Below are positions 1-9,296 of a stretch of 21,193 nt of DNA, in pieces (position 1 is the first letter of the stretch; each line of letters starts with the position of its first letter). The notes below the pieces were generated by a model. The model was not told where the DNA came from and made no database searches. It saw nothing but the letters and a program-made list of their open reading frames with translations. The position numbers and the translations under genes were made by a program. The stretch comes from Lingula anatina (lineage: Eukaryota; Brachiopoda; Lingulata; Lingulida; Lingulidae), in assembly GCF_001039355.2 (NCBI RefSeq), contig NW_019776141.1, forward strand, positions 64,001-85,193, written 5' to 3'.

Positions 1-3000
1 GAAATGATTGATATAAATTTCTAGTAAAACATTATATATGGTGCGACTGAAATGAATAAAAGAATTATACCTATTTCCAAATTGCATGCTAAAACTGCAT
101 TAACGGACTGACAGGTGCAGTTAACATATAGTAATGGTAAATTCAATTAAATACAACAATAACGAAAAACATTAAAGTAGTCTCTTTCACGGGTTAAGAT
201 TGAAAGAATAGGGGAGGATTAAGCCGCGATTAACTCGGCGAAAACTGATTTTGATCGCGCCTTAGATATATTTTCTTCTTTTACAAGTGTCAGTTTCACA
301 TGTAAGTAAACGCATTTTACTGTTTATATATTTATTGTTGTTCGAGACACTTTGAATAACCACCATTTTTGCGATTCTGAATTTAGATTTTGTTTCACAC
401 TTGCGATTTCTGAAGATCAAAAAATTTTAATCATGGTACATTCAAGTTATATAACACAATATTTCAGTTCACTTTTTCTTTTTTTATAGCATTAAAAGTC
501 GACTCACATTCTAGAATGTGTCTGCTGTTTGGATGTCTGTGGACGGGAGTGGACGAGAATCGTTTTTCGTATACTTCCTTTGCACGACACAGGCGTTTGG
601 CATAACATAAACCTTTTATCTGTTGGCTCAGTGAGAGATGGACACTCTTAAAATGCAGAAAACGTGCTATGCCGTTTACGAAAAGTTTGCCGTTTTCTTC
701 AGTTGCCCGTAAATATTCTTTTGCTGGAACAATGACAGGACAAATACGCAGAAGAACTTTGGAACACGAGATGGAAAGTGTGAATGGTAATCACGGCGAG
801 TACAGCGGGTTTTATCATTCTAAGCAGTTGAGTTATTTTCACCTCACTGGCCGTTTTCTTATTGCAACATGAAAAGGTAACTTGACTGTGACTCATCATA
901 TAATGAGAGTTGTAATGAGAGATTTTAAGAATGTTTCTTATTCGCATTCTTACGCTAAATACTCTTGTACGTGTGCATCTTGTGACCGCCCAGTTTATAC
1001 GGTACAGTGCTTAACGCCACGTGCCTCGTTAGCCACAGTAAGGGGTGTGCCTGAGAACCTCAATACATGTGGTGCATGTGACGTGTTTCGGTTATAATTA
1101 ACGGGGATCCGGCGTAATCCAGACACGCTGCACGCTCATCGCTGTTGGTATGTGGAATTCTTCATTATCTAAAGATAGAAAGTTAATAAATAGATTTTGT
1201 ACTGGTTTATTTTTACTGTATTGTGGGGTTTGGGAGGAACTTCTCGGATATTAAAGCCAGGGATTCTAATAATAAGCTTCTTCTGAAGTGATCAAATTCC
1301 CTGCACTATTTTTTGCTACACGTATCTTGGAAAACCTGTTTAACAACTTCGAAATCATAAAAGGTTTTTTCATGTATCATCCTTTCTGTTGTCAGAATTT
1401 GGTCGCGTGCTGCGCGCGAGTTTTCTTCAGCCTACTGGGAAGATACCATCAACGATTACTTTTATCTTGTTAAGTTAATTTTTGCCATAACAATTGACTC
1501 CATAATGAAGATATCCACAATAGCTCTTTGCCAGTCAAACAGAAGAAAACGCTGATTCATACTTCAATATTTTATTTATTCACGCTTTGTCTTATTTCGT
1601 CATTTTATGGTACTAGTATAGTACAAAGACAACAAATAGTCCGTATATTATTTTTTCTTTTTCGAATAATGAAAATACAATACTGAACTCTGCTGGTTGT
1701 GTCCCCGGCATAATATTCTGAAGATATGAAAATCCATTTACGGCTCCACCCCTCTTTCTTGCAAGGACCCCTTGTCCCCCTCAACATCAGTTGATTTTCA
1801 TTTTTCGGTGATTATAGATGGCAAGATACATTTAATCTCAATTTGAAATCAATCACTCAAGTTATTTACTTAAGGCGTGTCACTGTGCCACACTCCCGTG
1901 AATATCACTTTTGTACAGTCAAGACGAGAGCATCAACTTAGACATGACGTAGCGTGATGTAAAACCACGTACGAGGTCTCGCGAGAGTTTGTTAGGAACG
2001 GCAGTGTTCCCACGCCCACTGACGGTTGACCCTTGGAGCCGAATATTGTCATTTCATTCATGTTGCATCGAACTGAAAGGCCAAAAAAGGAAACACGTCG
2101 TCAACGGTTTTTGGTAATAACCTGTGAATGTATGAAGGCAGTATGTTCTTTACTCAGCCAAAGGTAGCATTTCCACGTGTCTTCTAGGCGGTACATGTAG
2201 TATTTGCTTTTACCAGGGAATTATATATGATATAAGTAGAACAGTAAAAGGTTCTGTCAGTGTTCAATTAATAATTGTCGACTTATTCCTCTGACACATA
2301 AACTAGTCCGCAGTACAGTCTACAAGACTCCTAAACGGTGAGACGGTCTTTTCTAAAATAAGTGATTTAATTATTTCCCTGGCTTGCGTATCCTAACAAG
2401 AGTTGGACTATATATTCCGTTAAACAAATAAACCTATTTGCTTGTAAGCACAGATTGAGCAATCATAGGGATTTACATCAACAGTGAAATTTAACAAGTT
2501 AAAAAAATGAATTTTATACAAAATATTTGGTGACTATATCATTTAACCTTACCTATGCATTTTAAGGAAGGCAACAAGTTGATAAGTGTTGAGATCAAAT
2601 CTAGCATATGGTTAGATGTATGTAGTATTTAGTTATTTTTGTAACGATGTAGTTAGTTGTCTATATCCGTGATTGTACTGTACTCGTGGAGGTGTAAATC
2701 AGTTAAGAAATCTGAACCTATTAACGACAATGGGCCGGACGACCCGTATAGGACTTACATGTAGAACTACCGGCGGAGACGCGACAGAGTTGTGTGAAAA
2801 AAGGGAATGACATGGAGAAAACAAGACATGTCCAAATGATAAACAGGACGTGTTGCCTTTGGGAATTTATTTGAATTCCAGTATCCTACAACAAAGACTC
2901 TAAAATGAAATATTTATATGAAATGGAGGGGTGTCACGATTCGTCTAATAGGAGGGAAGGATAAGGGGGATTTCATCATACCGGGGTACATGTACATGTA

Positions 3001-4110
3001 TTAAGTGAAAGGGAATAATGAGGTTCAGAGAAGTCAGTAACTCAAAAACCAGTCTGTATGTCTACGCATACCATCAGGTGAGCATTAGGCTAAACAACAT
3101 CTGTTTCAAATTTCCACCTCCCTAATACCATGTCTATCTTCATTTCTATCTAAGTAATTACATTCATTCTCTTTGATACAGTAGGCGCAATGGTTTATGG
3201 GATTGACAGTAAAGAAAGTTTTCTTAATGCTGAATCGCGTGTTAAAACCATTAAGAGCGTCCAGACAATAAATTTGCACAACGTAGCCAAATGTATATTG
3301 CATTTGCCAAGCTACGTTTTATTTGATTTGTCTCTGCTTTTTATTCTTCTTGCATGTACATGGAATCCTTCAGCAAACTAATGGCCCGCCTCGAATCGGT
3401 TTATTTTGTTAACTGGATGCCATACCCATGGGTTAACTACACGCAAATATAATGAAGAAAAACAGAAATATGAAATAGCCCCACTGTTCGCTGTCTACTT
3501 ATTTAGCCCGGATACAGAAAGTCTTGTATGTTTGCAATTGTACAAAATTTAAGAACAATAAAATATGTGTAAACCAGTTATAAGATAGAGTAGTCCTTCC
3601 CTATCAGTTTGACCCCATCTTTACTAATTGAAGAGATTGGAAATCAACTAAAACAGGGACCGCACTGTGCTTTATAATGTTATCTTTTTTATTTTTCAAT
3701 TATATCTTTAAGTGAGTGAGCACGATTACTAAACCATAGCTTAGATATGAGTAAGATGTCTATTCAATTACCCTTTCTAATGCGAATCTCTAACGGGTTC
3801 AGTGGGCGAGTTACTGACAATGAATAGTACATTAAAACTTAATGTGTTCGCGTTCGCTATTCTTTTTATAGCTACCCAAAGTTAATTTCTTCTTTTGTTC
3901 ATCCATTTGTTCATTTATTCTAAATACTACATTTAAACATTCGAGTTCGCTATTAATTTCTTTTGTCTTGAGAAAAATTCATTACTGTCCACGTTTTCAA
4001 AATTCGATATTTTACTCAAATGAAAAAGTTGAAAAAAATTAATTGTCGCGTGTTTAATATGAATCAGTGAATCTCAAAACTTCATGAAATAAAAGAAGAA
4101 AACGTTAAAG
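1..4110. other. Gene-free stretch, no feature recognised
   Basis: AT-rich DNA downstream of gene 1. The longest open frames are under 75 codons, are not flanked by convincing splice sites, and resemble nothing I know. A 14-bp perfect palindrome of overlapping TACATGTA units lies at 2987-3000, and similar ACATGTA words recur nearby. I see no RNA gene, transposon terminus or further alanine-rich exon here. Confidence 0.6.
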
Positions 4111-4119
4111 AAGAAAACA

Positions 4120-4276
4120 AAAAATTTATAATTTTTTTAATTTTTATTTTTATAGAGTGTAACTAACACAAAATATCAGCAAACGACAATCGGCATTCTC
4201 AAGAAAAATGCCAACGTTCAACGACGATGTTGGTCTTGTCGTCCACTGGGTTTCCATCACCGCACACGCTAAACGT
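4120..4276 (-). other. Gene 1 untranslated last exon (3' UTR)
   Basis: On the minus strand a pyrimidine-rich tract ending in CAG (AG at 4278-4277) precedes this exon. It pairs with the GTAAG donor at 4509, which starts three bases after the gene 1 stop. The exon contains a block with ATGGA followed by AACATCGTCG, shared with the last exons of genes 2 and 3, and then GTCGTTTGCTGA, shared with gene 3. An AATAAA signal follows at 4148-4143. The cleavage site is inferred, so the lower boundary is approximate. Confidence 0.72.
4143..4148 (-). terminator. Polyadenylation signal AATAAA, gene 1
   Basis: AATAAA on the minus strand, about 130 nt into the inferred last exon. Cleavage is expected 15-25 nt further on, near 4120-4130. 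Confidence 0.6.
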
Positions 4277-4509
4277 CTGAAAGAAAAAAATCAGAAAATG
4301 AAATCTTTAAAAGTGGCCAATTTAAAGTAAAGAATATATAATGTCTTGTAGATTATCATAATTTGAATTTGAAGTAAAAACGAATATATGGGTAAATTCG
4401 AAGCAGATCTTAATATTTTAAAGGAAAAATGCTGGAGTAAATATGAACATATTTGAAGACAGGGCAGTTTATAAAATAAGGGCTAAAATATAAAACCAAT
4501 GAGCCTTAC
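4277..4509 (-). other. Gene 1 intron 2, in the 3' UTR
   Basis: The sequence reads TAA-ATG then GTAAGG on the minus strand, placing the donor three bases after the stop codon. The acceptor is the C/T-rich tract ending in CAG at 4277. The 233-bp position just after the stop is matched in genes 2 and 3, which is the main support. Confidence 0.7.
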
Positions 4510-4512
4510 CAT

Positions 4513-5595
4513 TTAACCCTTCTTGGGGTATCCGTAGCCGAATCCTTTGAACTGGGCGGCTTGGGCAGCAGCAGCGGCCTCGGCAGCTCTGGCGGCAGCG
4601 GCAGCTCTGGCGGCCTCAGCAGCTCTAGCGGCAGCGGCAGCTCTGGCAGCAGCGGCCTGTCTGGCGGCCTCGATGGCGGCTCTAGCTCTAGCGGCTCTAG
4701 CGTCGACGGCAGCACTGACTCTGGCGGCACGGTTGGCAGCAGCGGCGGCAGCACCCTCGGCACCATCAGCAGCATTGTCAGCGGCGGCGGCACTGGCAGC
4801 CTTGGCAGCGGCGTCGTCAGCGGCGGCGGCGGAGGCAGCACCAGCGGCGTTGGCAGAAGCACGGGCACGGCCAGCAGCAGCGGCAGCAGCAGCGGCATCA
4901 GCGGCAGCCTCGTTGGCCTCGGCACGGGCAGCAGCGGCAGCAGCGGCAGCAGCCTGAGCAGCAGCTTCCTTGTCGTTGGCGTCGGCTCTGGCAGCAGCAG
5001 CAGCAGCGGTAGCAGCAGCAGCAACGTTGGCACGGTCGGCAGCAACACCTCTAGCGGCGCCAGCGGCAGCAGCAGCATTGGCAGCGGCAGCAGCATCGGC
5101 GTTGGCAGCATTTCTAGCATTACCGGCAGCGGCACCAGCAGCAGCAGCACGGTTGTCGGCGGCTACTCTAGCGGCAGCAGCGCTGAAATATACAAAACGA
5201 AAATCATGATCCGTATACAGGAGATGAAATCTTGGTTTATCATTTTCAGTCATCTTAACACTAGGCTAAAGAAATGTCTTGTTCTCTCACAGTTAATTTC
5301 CCTCTAAATTTAACAAAGAGAGAGAGAGAAGAAAATAAATGAAAATCCCGGTACAGAATATTGAAATTAAACAAAAAAAAAGGCTGAATAGCAAATAAAG
5401 GTTTGAATGAACCATTTCACATAAGTTCTAGAAACACCAAAGTTAAACAAAACTTGATTAAAAAAATCTGAAAAAGAATAAGTTAACTTACTTGGCAACG
5501 ACACCACGGTAGTCATAGTAGCCATAGAGGCCATAACGACCCTTTCCAACAGCAGCGGCAGCAGCCACGCAGAGAGCAAGAATGACGAGCTTCAT
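4513..5595 (-). CDS. Secreted alanine-rich structural-type protein, gene 1 (257 aa, two coding exons)
   Basis: Unrecognised family. Coding exons are 5595-5492 and 5182-4513, joined over a GTAAGT...TTTCAG phase-2 intron. Exon 1 encodes a signal peptide starting MKLVILALCVAAAAA (cleavage probably after residue 15), then a Gly-Tyr-Arg-rich mature N-terminus (about residues 17-31). Residues 36-244 are mostly Ala, broken by single Arg, Asn, Asp, Glu and Gly. The island DNAADGAE (170-177) is shared with the other two proteins. The C-terminal third is Arg-rich with irregular Ala-Arg spacing, and the tail is QFKGFGYGYPKKG. The start was chosen for the signal peptide and a TATA box 55 bp upstream. The gene is divergent from gene 2. 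The body should be largely alpha-helical. Secretion is well supported; a role in shell, byssus, capsule or silk is inference. If intron 1 were retained, a stop would follow codon 35 immediately. Confidence 0.87.
5183..5491 (-). other. Gene 1 intron 1
   Basis: The donor GTAAGT begins at 5491 and the acceptor TTTCAG ends at 5183, giving a 309-bp phase-2 intron. Genes 2 and 3 have a phase-2 intron in the equivalent place, after the signal-peptide exon. The stretch is AT-rich and includes a short GA run near 5317-5331. Confidence 0.8.
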
Positions 5596-5649
5596 GTTAG
5601 AGACGTGGAGGTTTTGATCACCAGTGCTTGGCTACTAGCTCCAGCAACC

Positions 5650-5656
5650 TTTTATA
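5650..5656 (-). promoter_or_regulatory. TATA box of gene 1
   Basis: TATAAAA on the minus strand, 55 bp upstream of the ATG at 5595. Transcription is expected to start about 30 bp downstream, near 5620-5625, giving a 5' UTR of roughly 25-30 nt. Confidence 0.75.
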
Positions 5657-6095
5657 GGCCGATCTGGCTTTTTTTGGGACGCCCATTTTTGTTGTTTTTC
5701 TCGTCTTTGAACATGAATTTTAGGAATTAAATTGATTTATATGGGTTTTTCACGTTCCTGATTTGCATGCATATTTCAATTTCATGCTGGTTGGACCAGA
5801 TCATTTGACTGTTCATGAAAGCAGTCTCTGAAGAAAAAAACAAACAAATTGCGTGACGTGAATGCAGTTGCTCAAATAAAGCATAGGTGTCACGCTAAAA
5901 GGTCTTCGTTTCTAATTAATAAGCCACTTCACTCAATCAAGTAAATCTGATTCAATCGCATGCCAATAACAATAATTCGGATAAAATTGCGGTATTGTCT
6001 GGAGATTTTCCTTTTCTTGTCGCATTTAAAGAAAAAAGCGACATTTGACTCGAAAACAAATAAAGATAATTTATTGGTCTCTTCGGGCTGGTGCG
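5657..6095. promoter_or_regulatory. Shared divergent promoter region of genes 1 and 2
   Basis: Only about 440 bp separate the two TATA boxes, so both genes probably share control sequences. Visible motifs, none tested, are an octamer ATTTGCAT (5761-5768, POU-type), a CRE/bZIP-like TGACGTGA (5854-5861), a homeodomain-type TAATTA (5913-5918) and a CCAAT near 5963. Such short motifs occur by chance; the compact divergent layout is the stronger evidence. Confidence 0.55.
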
Positions 6096-6102
6096 TATAA
6101 AA
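6096..6102 (+). promoter_or_regulatory. TATA box of gene 2
   Basis: TATAAAA lies 62 bp upstream of the ATG at 6158. The start site is expected near 6126-6130, giving a 5' UTR of about 30 nt. The ATG sits in a good initiation context, CACCATGA. Confidence 0.78.
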
Positions 6103-6157
6103 GCGTGAAGATCTGAAGGGTTGTCACAGGGTATTCTCTCGTCTCCCGATCGTCACC

Positions 6158-7106
6158 ATGAAGCTGTTCATCCTTGCTCTTTGTGTTGCCTACACTTGCG
6201 CCTTCGGCAAGTTCGGATATGACTTCAGGTGAGCAATCTGCAGTTAGCCTTTTTCTCTCGCAAACGGATTTTTCTTTTCTTTTTAAGTTGGTGATGAAAC
6301 TTGAATAAAGGAGAAAGTGGAAAATAGCTATATAGTAATAACTGAGGATGTTTTGAAAGATTAATACAAGTTGAATTTAAATGGTTAATAGGATGATTTT
6401 GATTAGTACGAATATGGCATATTAAAATACAGAAATATTGTGTTTTAGCGCCGGAGAGGCCGTGAAGGCCGCTGCCAACGACCGCGCTGCTGCCGCCGCC
6501 AACGCCGCTGCCAACGCCAGAGCTGCTGCCGACGCTGAGGCTGCTGCTGCCGCCGCTGCCCAGGCTGCTGCCGCCAACGCCAAGAGAACCGCCCACGCCG
6601 CTGCTGCTGCTGCCAATGCCGCCGAGGCTGTTGCTGCCAGCAAGGCCGCCACCGCCCAGGAGAAGGCTGATGCCGCCGCTGCTGCTGAGGCTGCTGCTGC
6701 TGCTGCCCGTGAGGCTGCCGATGAGGCTGCTCAGGCTGCCACCGTTGCCGAGAACACCGCTGCCCGTGCCCGTGCTGCTGCTGCTGTCGCTGCTGATGCC
6801 GCCGCCAGAGCTGCTGCCGTAGCCGGTTCCGCTGCCTCCAAGGCTGCCGCATCTGACGACGCTGCTGATGGTGCTGAGGCCGCTGCTGCTGCTGCCGCCG
6901 GCGCCGCTGCTGCCGCCGCCCGTAACGAGGCTGGCGTCAGAGCTGCCGTCAGAGCTAGAGCCGCCGCTGCCGCCAGAGCCGCCGCTGCCGCCAGAGCTGC
7001 CGCTGCCGCCAGAGCCGCCGCTGCCGCCAGAGCCGCTGCTGCCGCCAGAGCCGCCGCTGCCGTCAGAGGCTACGGATACGGTTACGGCTACCTTAAGAAG
7101 GGATAA
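6158..7106 (+). CDS. Secreted alanine-rich protein, gene 2 (242 aa, two coding exons)
   Basis: Unrecognised family. Coding exons are 6158-6228 and 6449-7106, with a GTGAGC donor and TTTTAG acceptor (phase 2, splitting Ser24). A signal peptide MKLFILALCVAYTCA is followed by FGKFGYDF. The mature protein is about 60% Ala by hand count. Residues 25-157 are Ala with scattered charged and amide residues of both signs, including KRTAHA and ATAQEKA. The acidic island SDDAADGAE is at 159-167. Arg at 188, 192 and 194 then recurs every six residues to 230, with no acidic residue there. The tail is GYGYGYGYLKKG. It aligns without gaps to gene 3 to about residue 230. Likely an extracellular helical structural protein. 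A cationic mineral- or polyanion-binding C-terminus is inference, and an antifreeze-like Ala-rich helix is a weaker alternative. Confidence 0.9.
6229..6448 (+). other. Gene 2 intron 1
   Basis: A 220-bp GT-AG intron (donor AG-GTGAGC, acceptor TGTTTTAG) in phase 2 between Phe23 and Ala25. It holds the same codon position as the first intron of gene 3. Confidence 0.88.
6957..7067 (+). repeat. 18-bp coding minisatellite (RAAAAA)n in gene 2
   Basis: The codons AGA then five GCC/GCT codons repeat about six times, encoding Arg at residues 194, 200, 206, 212, 218, 224 and 230. The last unit ends in Val-Arg. The nucleotide units are nearly identical, consistent with recent slippage or homogenisation. 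Gene 3 has the same number of units. Confidence 0.9.
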
Positions 7107-7112
7107 AAAGTT

Positions 7113-7556
7113 GTAAGTTTTATTTTTGTTTTTCAACAGACGCTTGTTATGCTTAAGTCTTAGAATGCAAACATACTCATGAGTCAATTTTTAAAATCGA
7201 AAGATAAGAAAACTGATTTCCAAGTTCTAAGCATATCAAAGTTTTTAAACATTACAATTACAGAATGTGACAATCAATCAATTTATTCAAAATGCATGTA
7301 TTACATCTCGGTCGTCATAGCAATAAGCGGATCTTCACGTTCAAAATGTCTTATTTCACGCGAAAAGTACATTAATAACGTTTCAAGTTATATTTCCTTT
7401 GGGTTCTAAGTTAAAACATTGGAAACGTTTATAATTTCTGTCGTCCTCAAATTGTTATCCAAAATCATTCCAGTGTGGTTGGATCATCATAGATAAAAAT
7501 TCTTTTTCTTCATGACAAGTGTCTTGATATTTATTCACTGTTTTGTTCACTTTCAG
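7113..7556 (+). other. Gene 2 intron 2, in the 3' UTR
   Basis: A strong donor GTAAGT starts six bases after the TAA stop (7104-7106). The acceptor is a T-rich tract ending in CAG at 7556. The intron is 444 bp. The same post-stop position is used in genes 1 and 3. Confidence 0.72.
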
Positions 7557-7705
7557 GGTTTTGTACGAAAACACGGTGATGGACAATTCTCGAACAACGC
7601 AACATCGTCGATTGGTCACCGCCATTGTGAAGCGGACCATCGTTAGTTCGAAATTATGTTTGTGTTATTGATTAAACAAATAAAATAAATATAAAAAGTA
7701 CCATC
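7557..7705 (+). other. Gene 2 untranslated last exon (3' UTR)
   Basis: The exon carries the conserved block GTGATGGA then AACATCGTCGAT seen in all three genes, and ends near tandem AATAAA signals at 7679-7684 and 7684-7689. The 3' boundary is estimated from the signals. Confidence 0.72.
7679..7689 (+). terminator. Polyadenylation signals of gene 2
   Basis: Two overlapping AATAAA hexamers sit about 125 nt into the inferred last exon. Cleavage is expected near 7700-7710. Confidence 0.65.
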
Positions 7706-8265
7706 TTGGCTTCCTTTTGACTTGTGCTATTCGCCGACAGGAAAGTACCTCTTTAATTCACTTGAGAGAAATGCTAGTATTTCATCAATATTTGAAATTT
7801 ATTCGCTGGAGTATTTTTTAGTAAAGACTAGAGTGCTGAGGATTTTCTTAAAATGGTTTAACCGAAGCTGCTGTGCGCCCCCTTTCCCTCGAGCTCCCGC
7901 CCGCCTAATACGTTTAGATGTATAATGTTTAATATTTTCTACCAAAATATTATTAAAATACGCTTCTTCAACGTAACGTGTTTCCCCCAATTATCGTTTA
8001 TCTTGAACAAATCATATGGAGCAGATTTTTTTGTTAATAAGCTGAAATTAATTTGAACATTGCCTAACTCGAATCCCCGCGTAATAGCTGAAACAAAATT
8101 TCCCGGTACTGGGGTTTCCGAGTTCTACTGTGTATGGCTCTCCCAATGTTGACTGACGTTCTAGATGCATCGGCTTACGTGCGTGCTTTGATACCCACCT
8201 AAATATTCAAGAATGTATTACCATTCTCAAAATAATGTATACCAAGAAAGAAAGAGAGGAGTAGC
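7706..8265. other. Gene-free stretch between gene 2 and the duplicated segment
   Basis: No gene seen. The small open frames here are under 70 codons and lack support. A GC-richer patch near 7870-7910 stands out from the AT-rich surroundings but matches nothing I recognise. Confidence 0.5.
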
Positions 8266-8580
8266 ATTGGCTTTCTAAAGCAAGCGAAATTTAACTTATT
8301 ATTCATAAGATGATTTATGTTGAATTACATGTATGTAGGGGTAACTTTAAATCAAAGTGATATATACAGTGCATTTAGGTCTAATTGTTAAATTTTCTCA
8401 AAGAATCCGTACATGAATTATGGTATCTCTGACATGAACAGATAACTATAATTTACCTGTAAATTGAATAAAAATTTCTGACATAGACGATAAGACTCAC
8501 TTTTTATTTTTGATATATGAAGATAATATTTGATACCCTTGCATATTCAAACTTAAATTTTTAAACCATTGATTCTCCCC

Positions 8581-8615
<35 letters not shown>
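8581..8615. repeat. (CT)n microsatellite
   Basis: A run of CT dinucleotides preceded by an imperfect CTCTCCCT stretch. The second copy of the segment has a similar run at 10793-10829. Confidence 0.9.
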
Positions 8616-8873
8616 GAATAGTAAATATTCAGTTTAGTGTAGTGCGTGTTTATGTGCTATATCCAAAGTGTCCTATATTAAGTGTTCACAAACAAACAGA
8701 AATGTCGTGACTCATTAAAAATTTCATCTTGGCTCATATGAACAGGGGTCAAACAACAGATCGCGGGTCGGGGGAGTTACGTGTGCCTCTGAAGCACCTT
8801 TAATTATTCATTTATCTTATAGGTAAGTATCTTGCAAATAAGCGAAGCAAAACCTCTTTTGCCTCGAGGCACG

Positions 8874-8888
8874 CCCCCCCCCCCCCCC
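8874..8888. repeat. Poly-C tract
   Basis: Fifteen consecutive C. The corresponding place in the second copy (near 11100) is shorter and has a different 5' flank, so this tract is length-polymorphic or error-prone. Two further poly-C tracts lie at 9453-9466 and 9566-9580. Confidence 0.9.
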
Positions 8889-9288
8889 TCCAAAAAAATT
8901 CACAAATTTAAACCCTGAAACCGCGACTGGAACAACATAAACTGCGCCCTTCCAGTGTACGCATCCCCTTCAGTCTCATATACAATTAATGAACTACATT
9001 GTAACAAGATCTAATAGTACAGTGACAGGCAATCCTCCAAAGAATAACGGAAATACACGTGTTCATCAACCTCCAAGCAGCAAAACTCTAGCTCGACAGT
9101 AACATGCATCTCTTTCAAGATCGCCGCTTATCATTTTACGCGTCACGCGATCTTGAAATGAAATTTGTGTCGCACGAGGAGTGCGCTGTGCAACTGTGGA
9201 AGTTTCCGTTCTGTCATTAAAACTGTACTCAATTGATGGGAGAGATTAGTTTTATGTACGGTAGTTTGTAACAGATTTGGCATCTTGA

Positions 9289-9296
9289 TGACGTCA
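9289..9296. promoter_or_regulatory. Perfect CRE palindrome TGACGTCA
   Basis: A consensus cAMP-response-element palindrome inside a 10-bp perfect palindrome ATGACGTCAT, repeated at 11506-11513 in the second copy. It lies between the convergent genes 2 and 3, far from either TATA box, so function is uncertain. Confidence 0.3.

Noticed and set aside
669-1097. Open frames of 67-82 codons near the left edge
   Set aside because: Short, overlapping on both strands, with no gene signals or recognisable sequence.
4561-5307. Long plus-strand Ser-Gly-rich open frame of 248 codons, plus Ala-, Leu- and Pro-rich frames over the same interval
   Set aside because: These are antisense or shifted readings of the GCT/GCC repeats of gene 1, which keep every frame open. 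They have no signal peptide, splice context or promoter. The minus-strand frame has all of these.
6225-7187. Minus-strand 320-codon Ser-Gly frame and other frames across gene 2
   Set aside because: Shadow of the alanine-codon exon, running through intron and 3' sequence with no gene signals of its own.
8581-8615. CRISPR-like or other regular repeat array
   Set aside because: The repeats here are simple microsatellites without spacers, in what is clearly a eukaryotic sequence.
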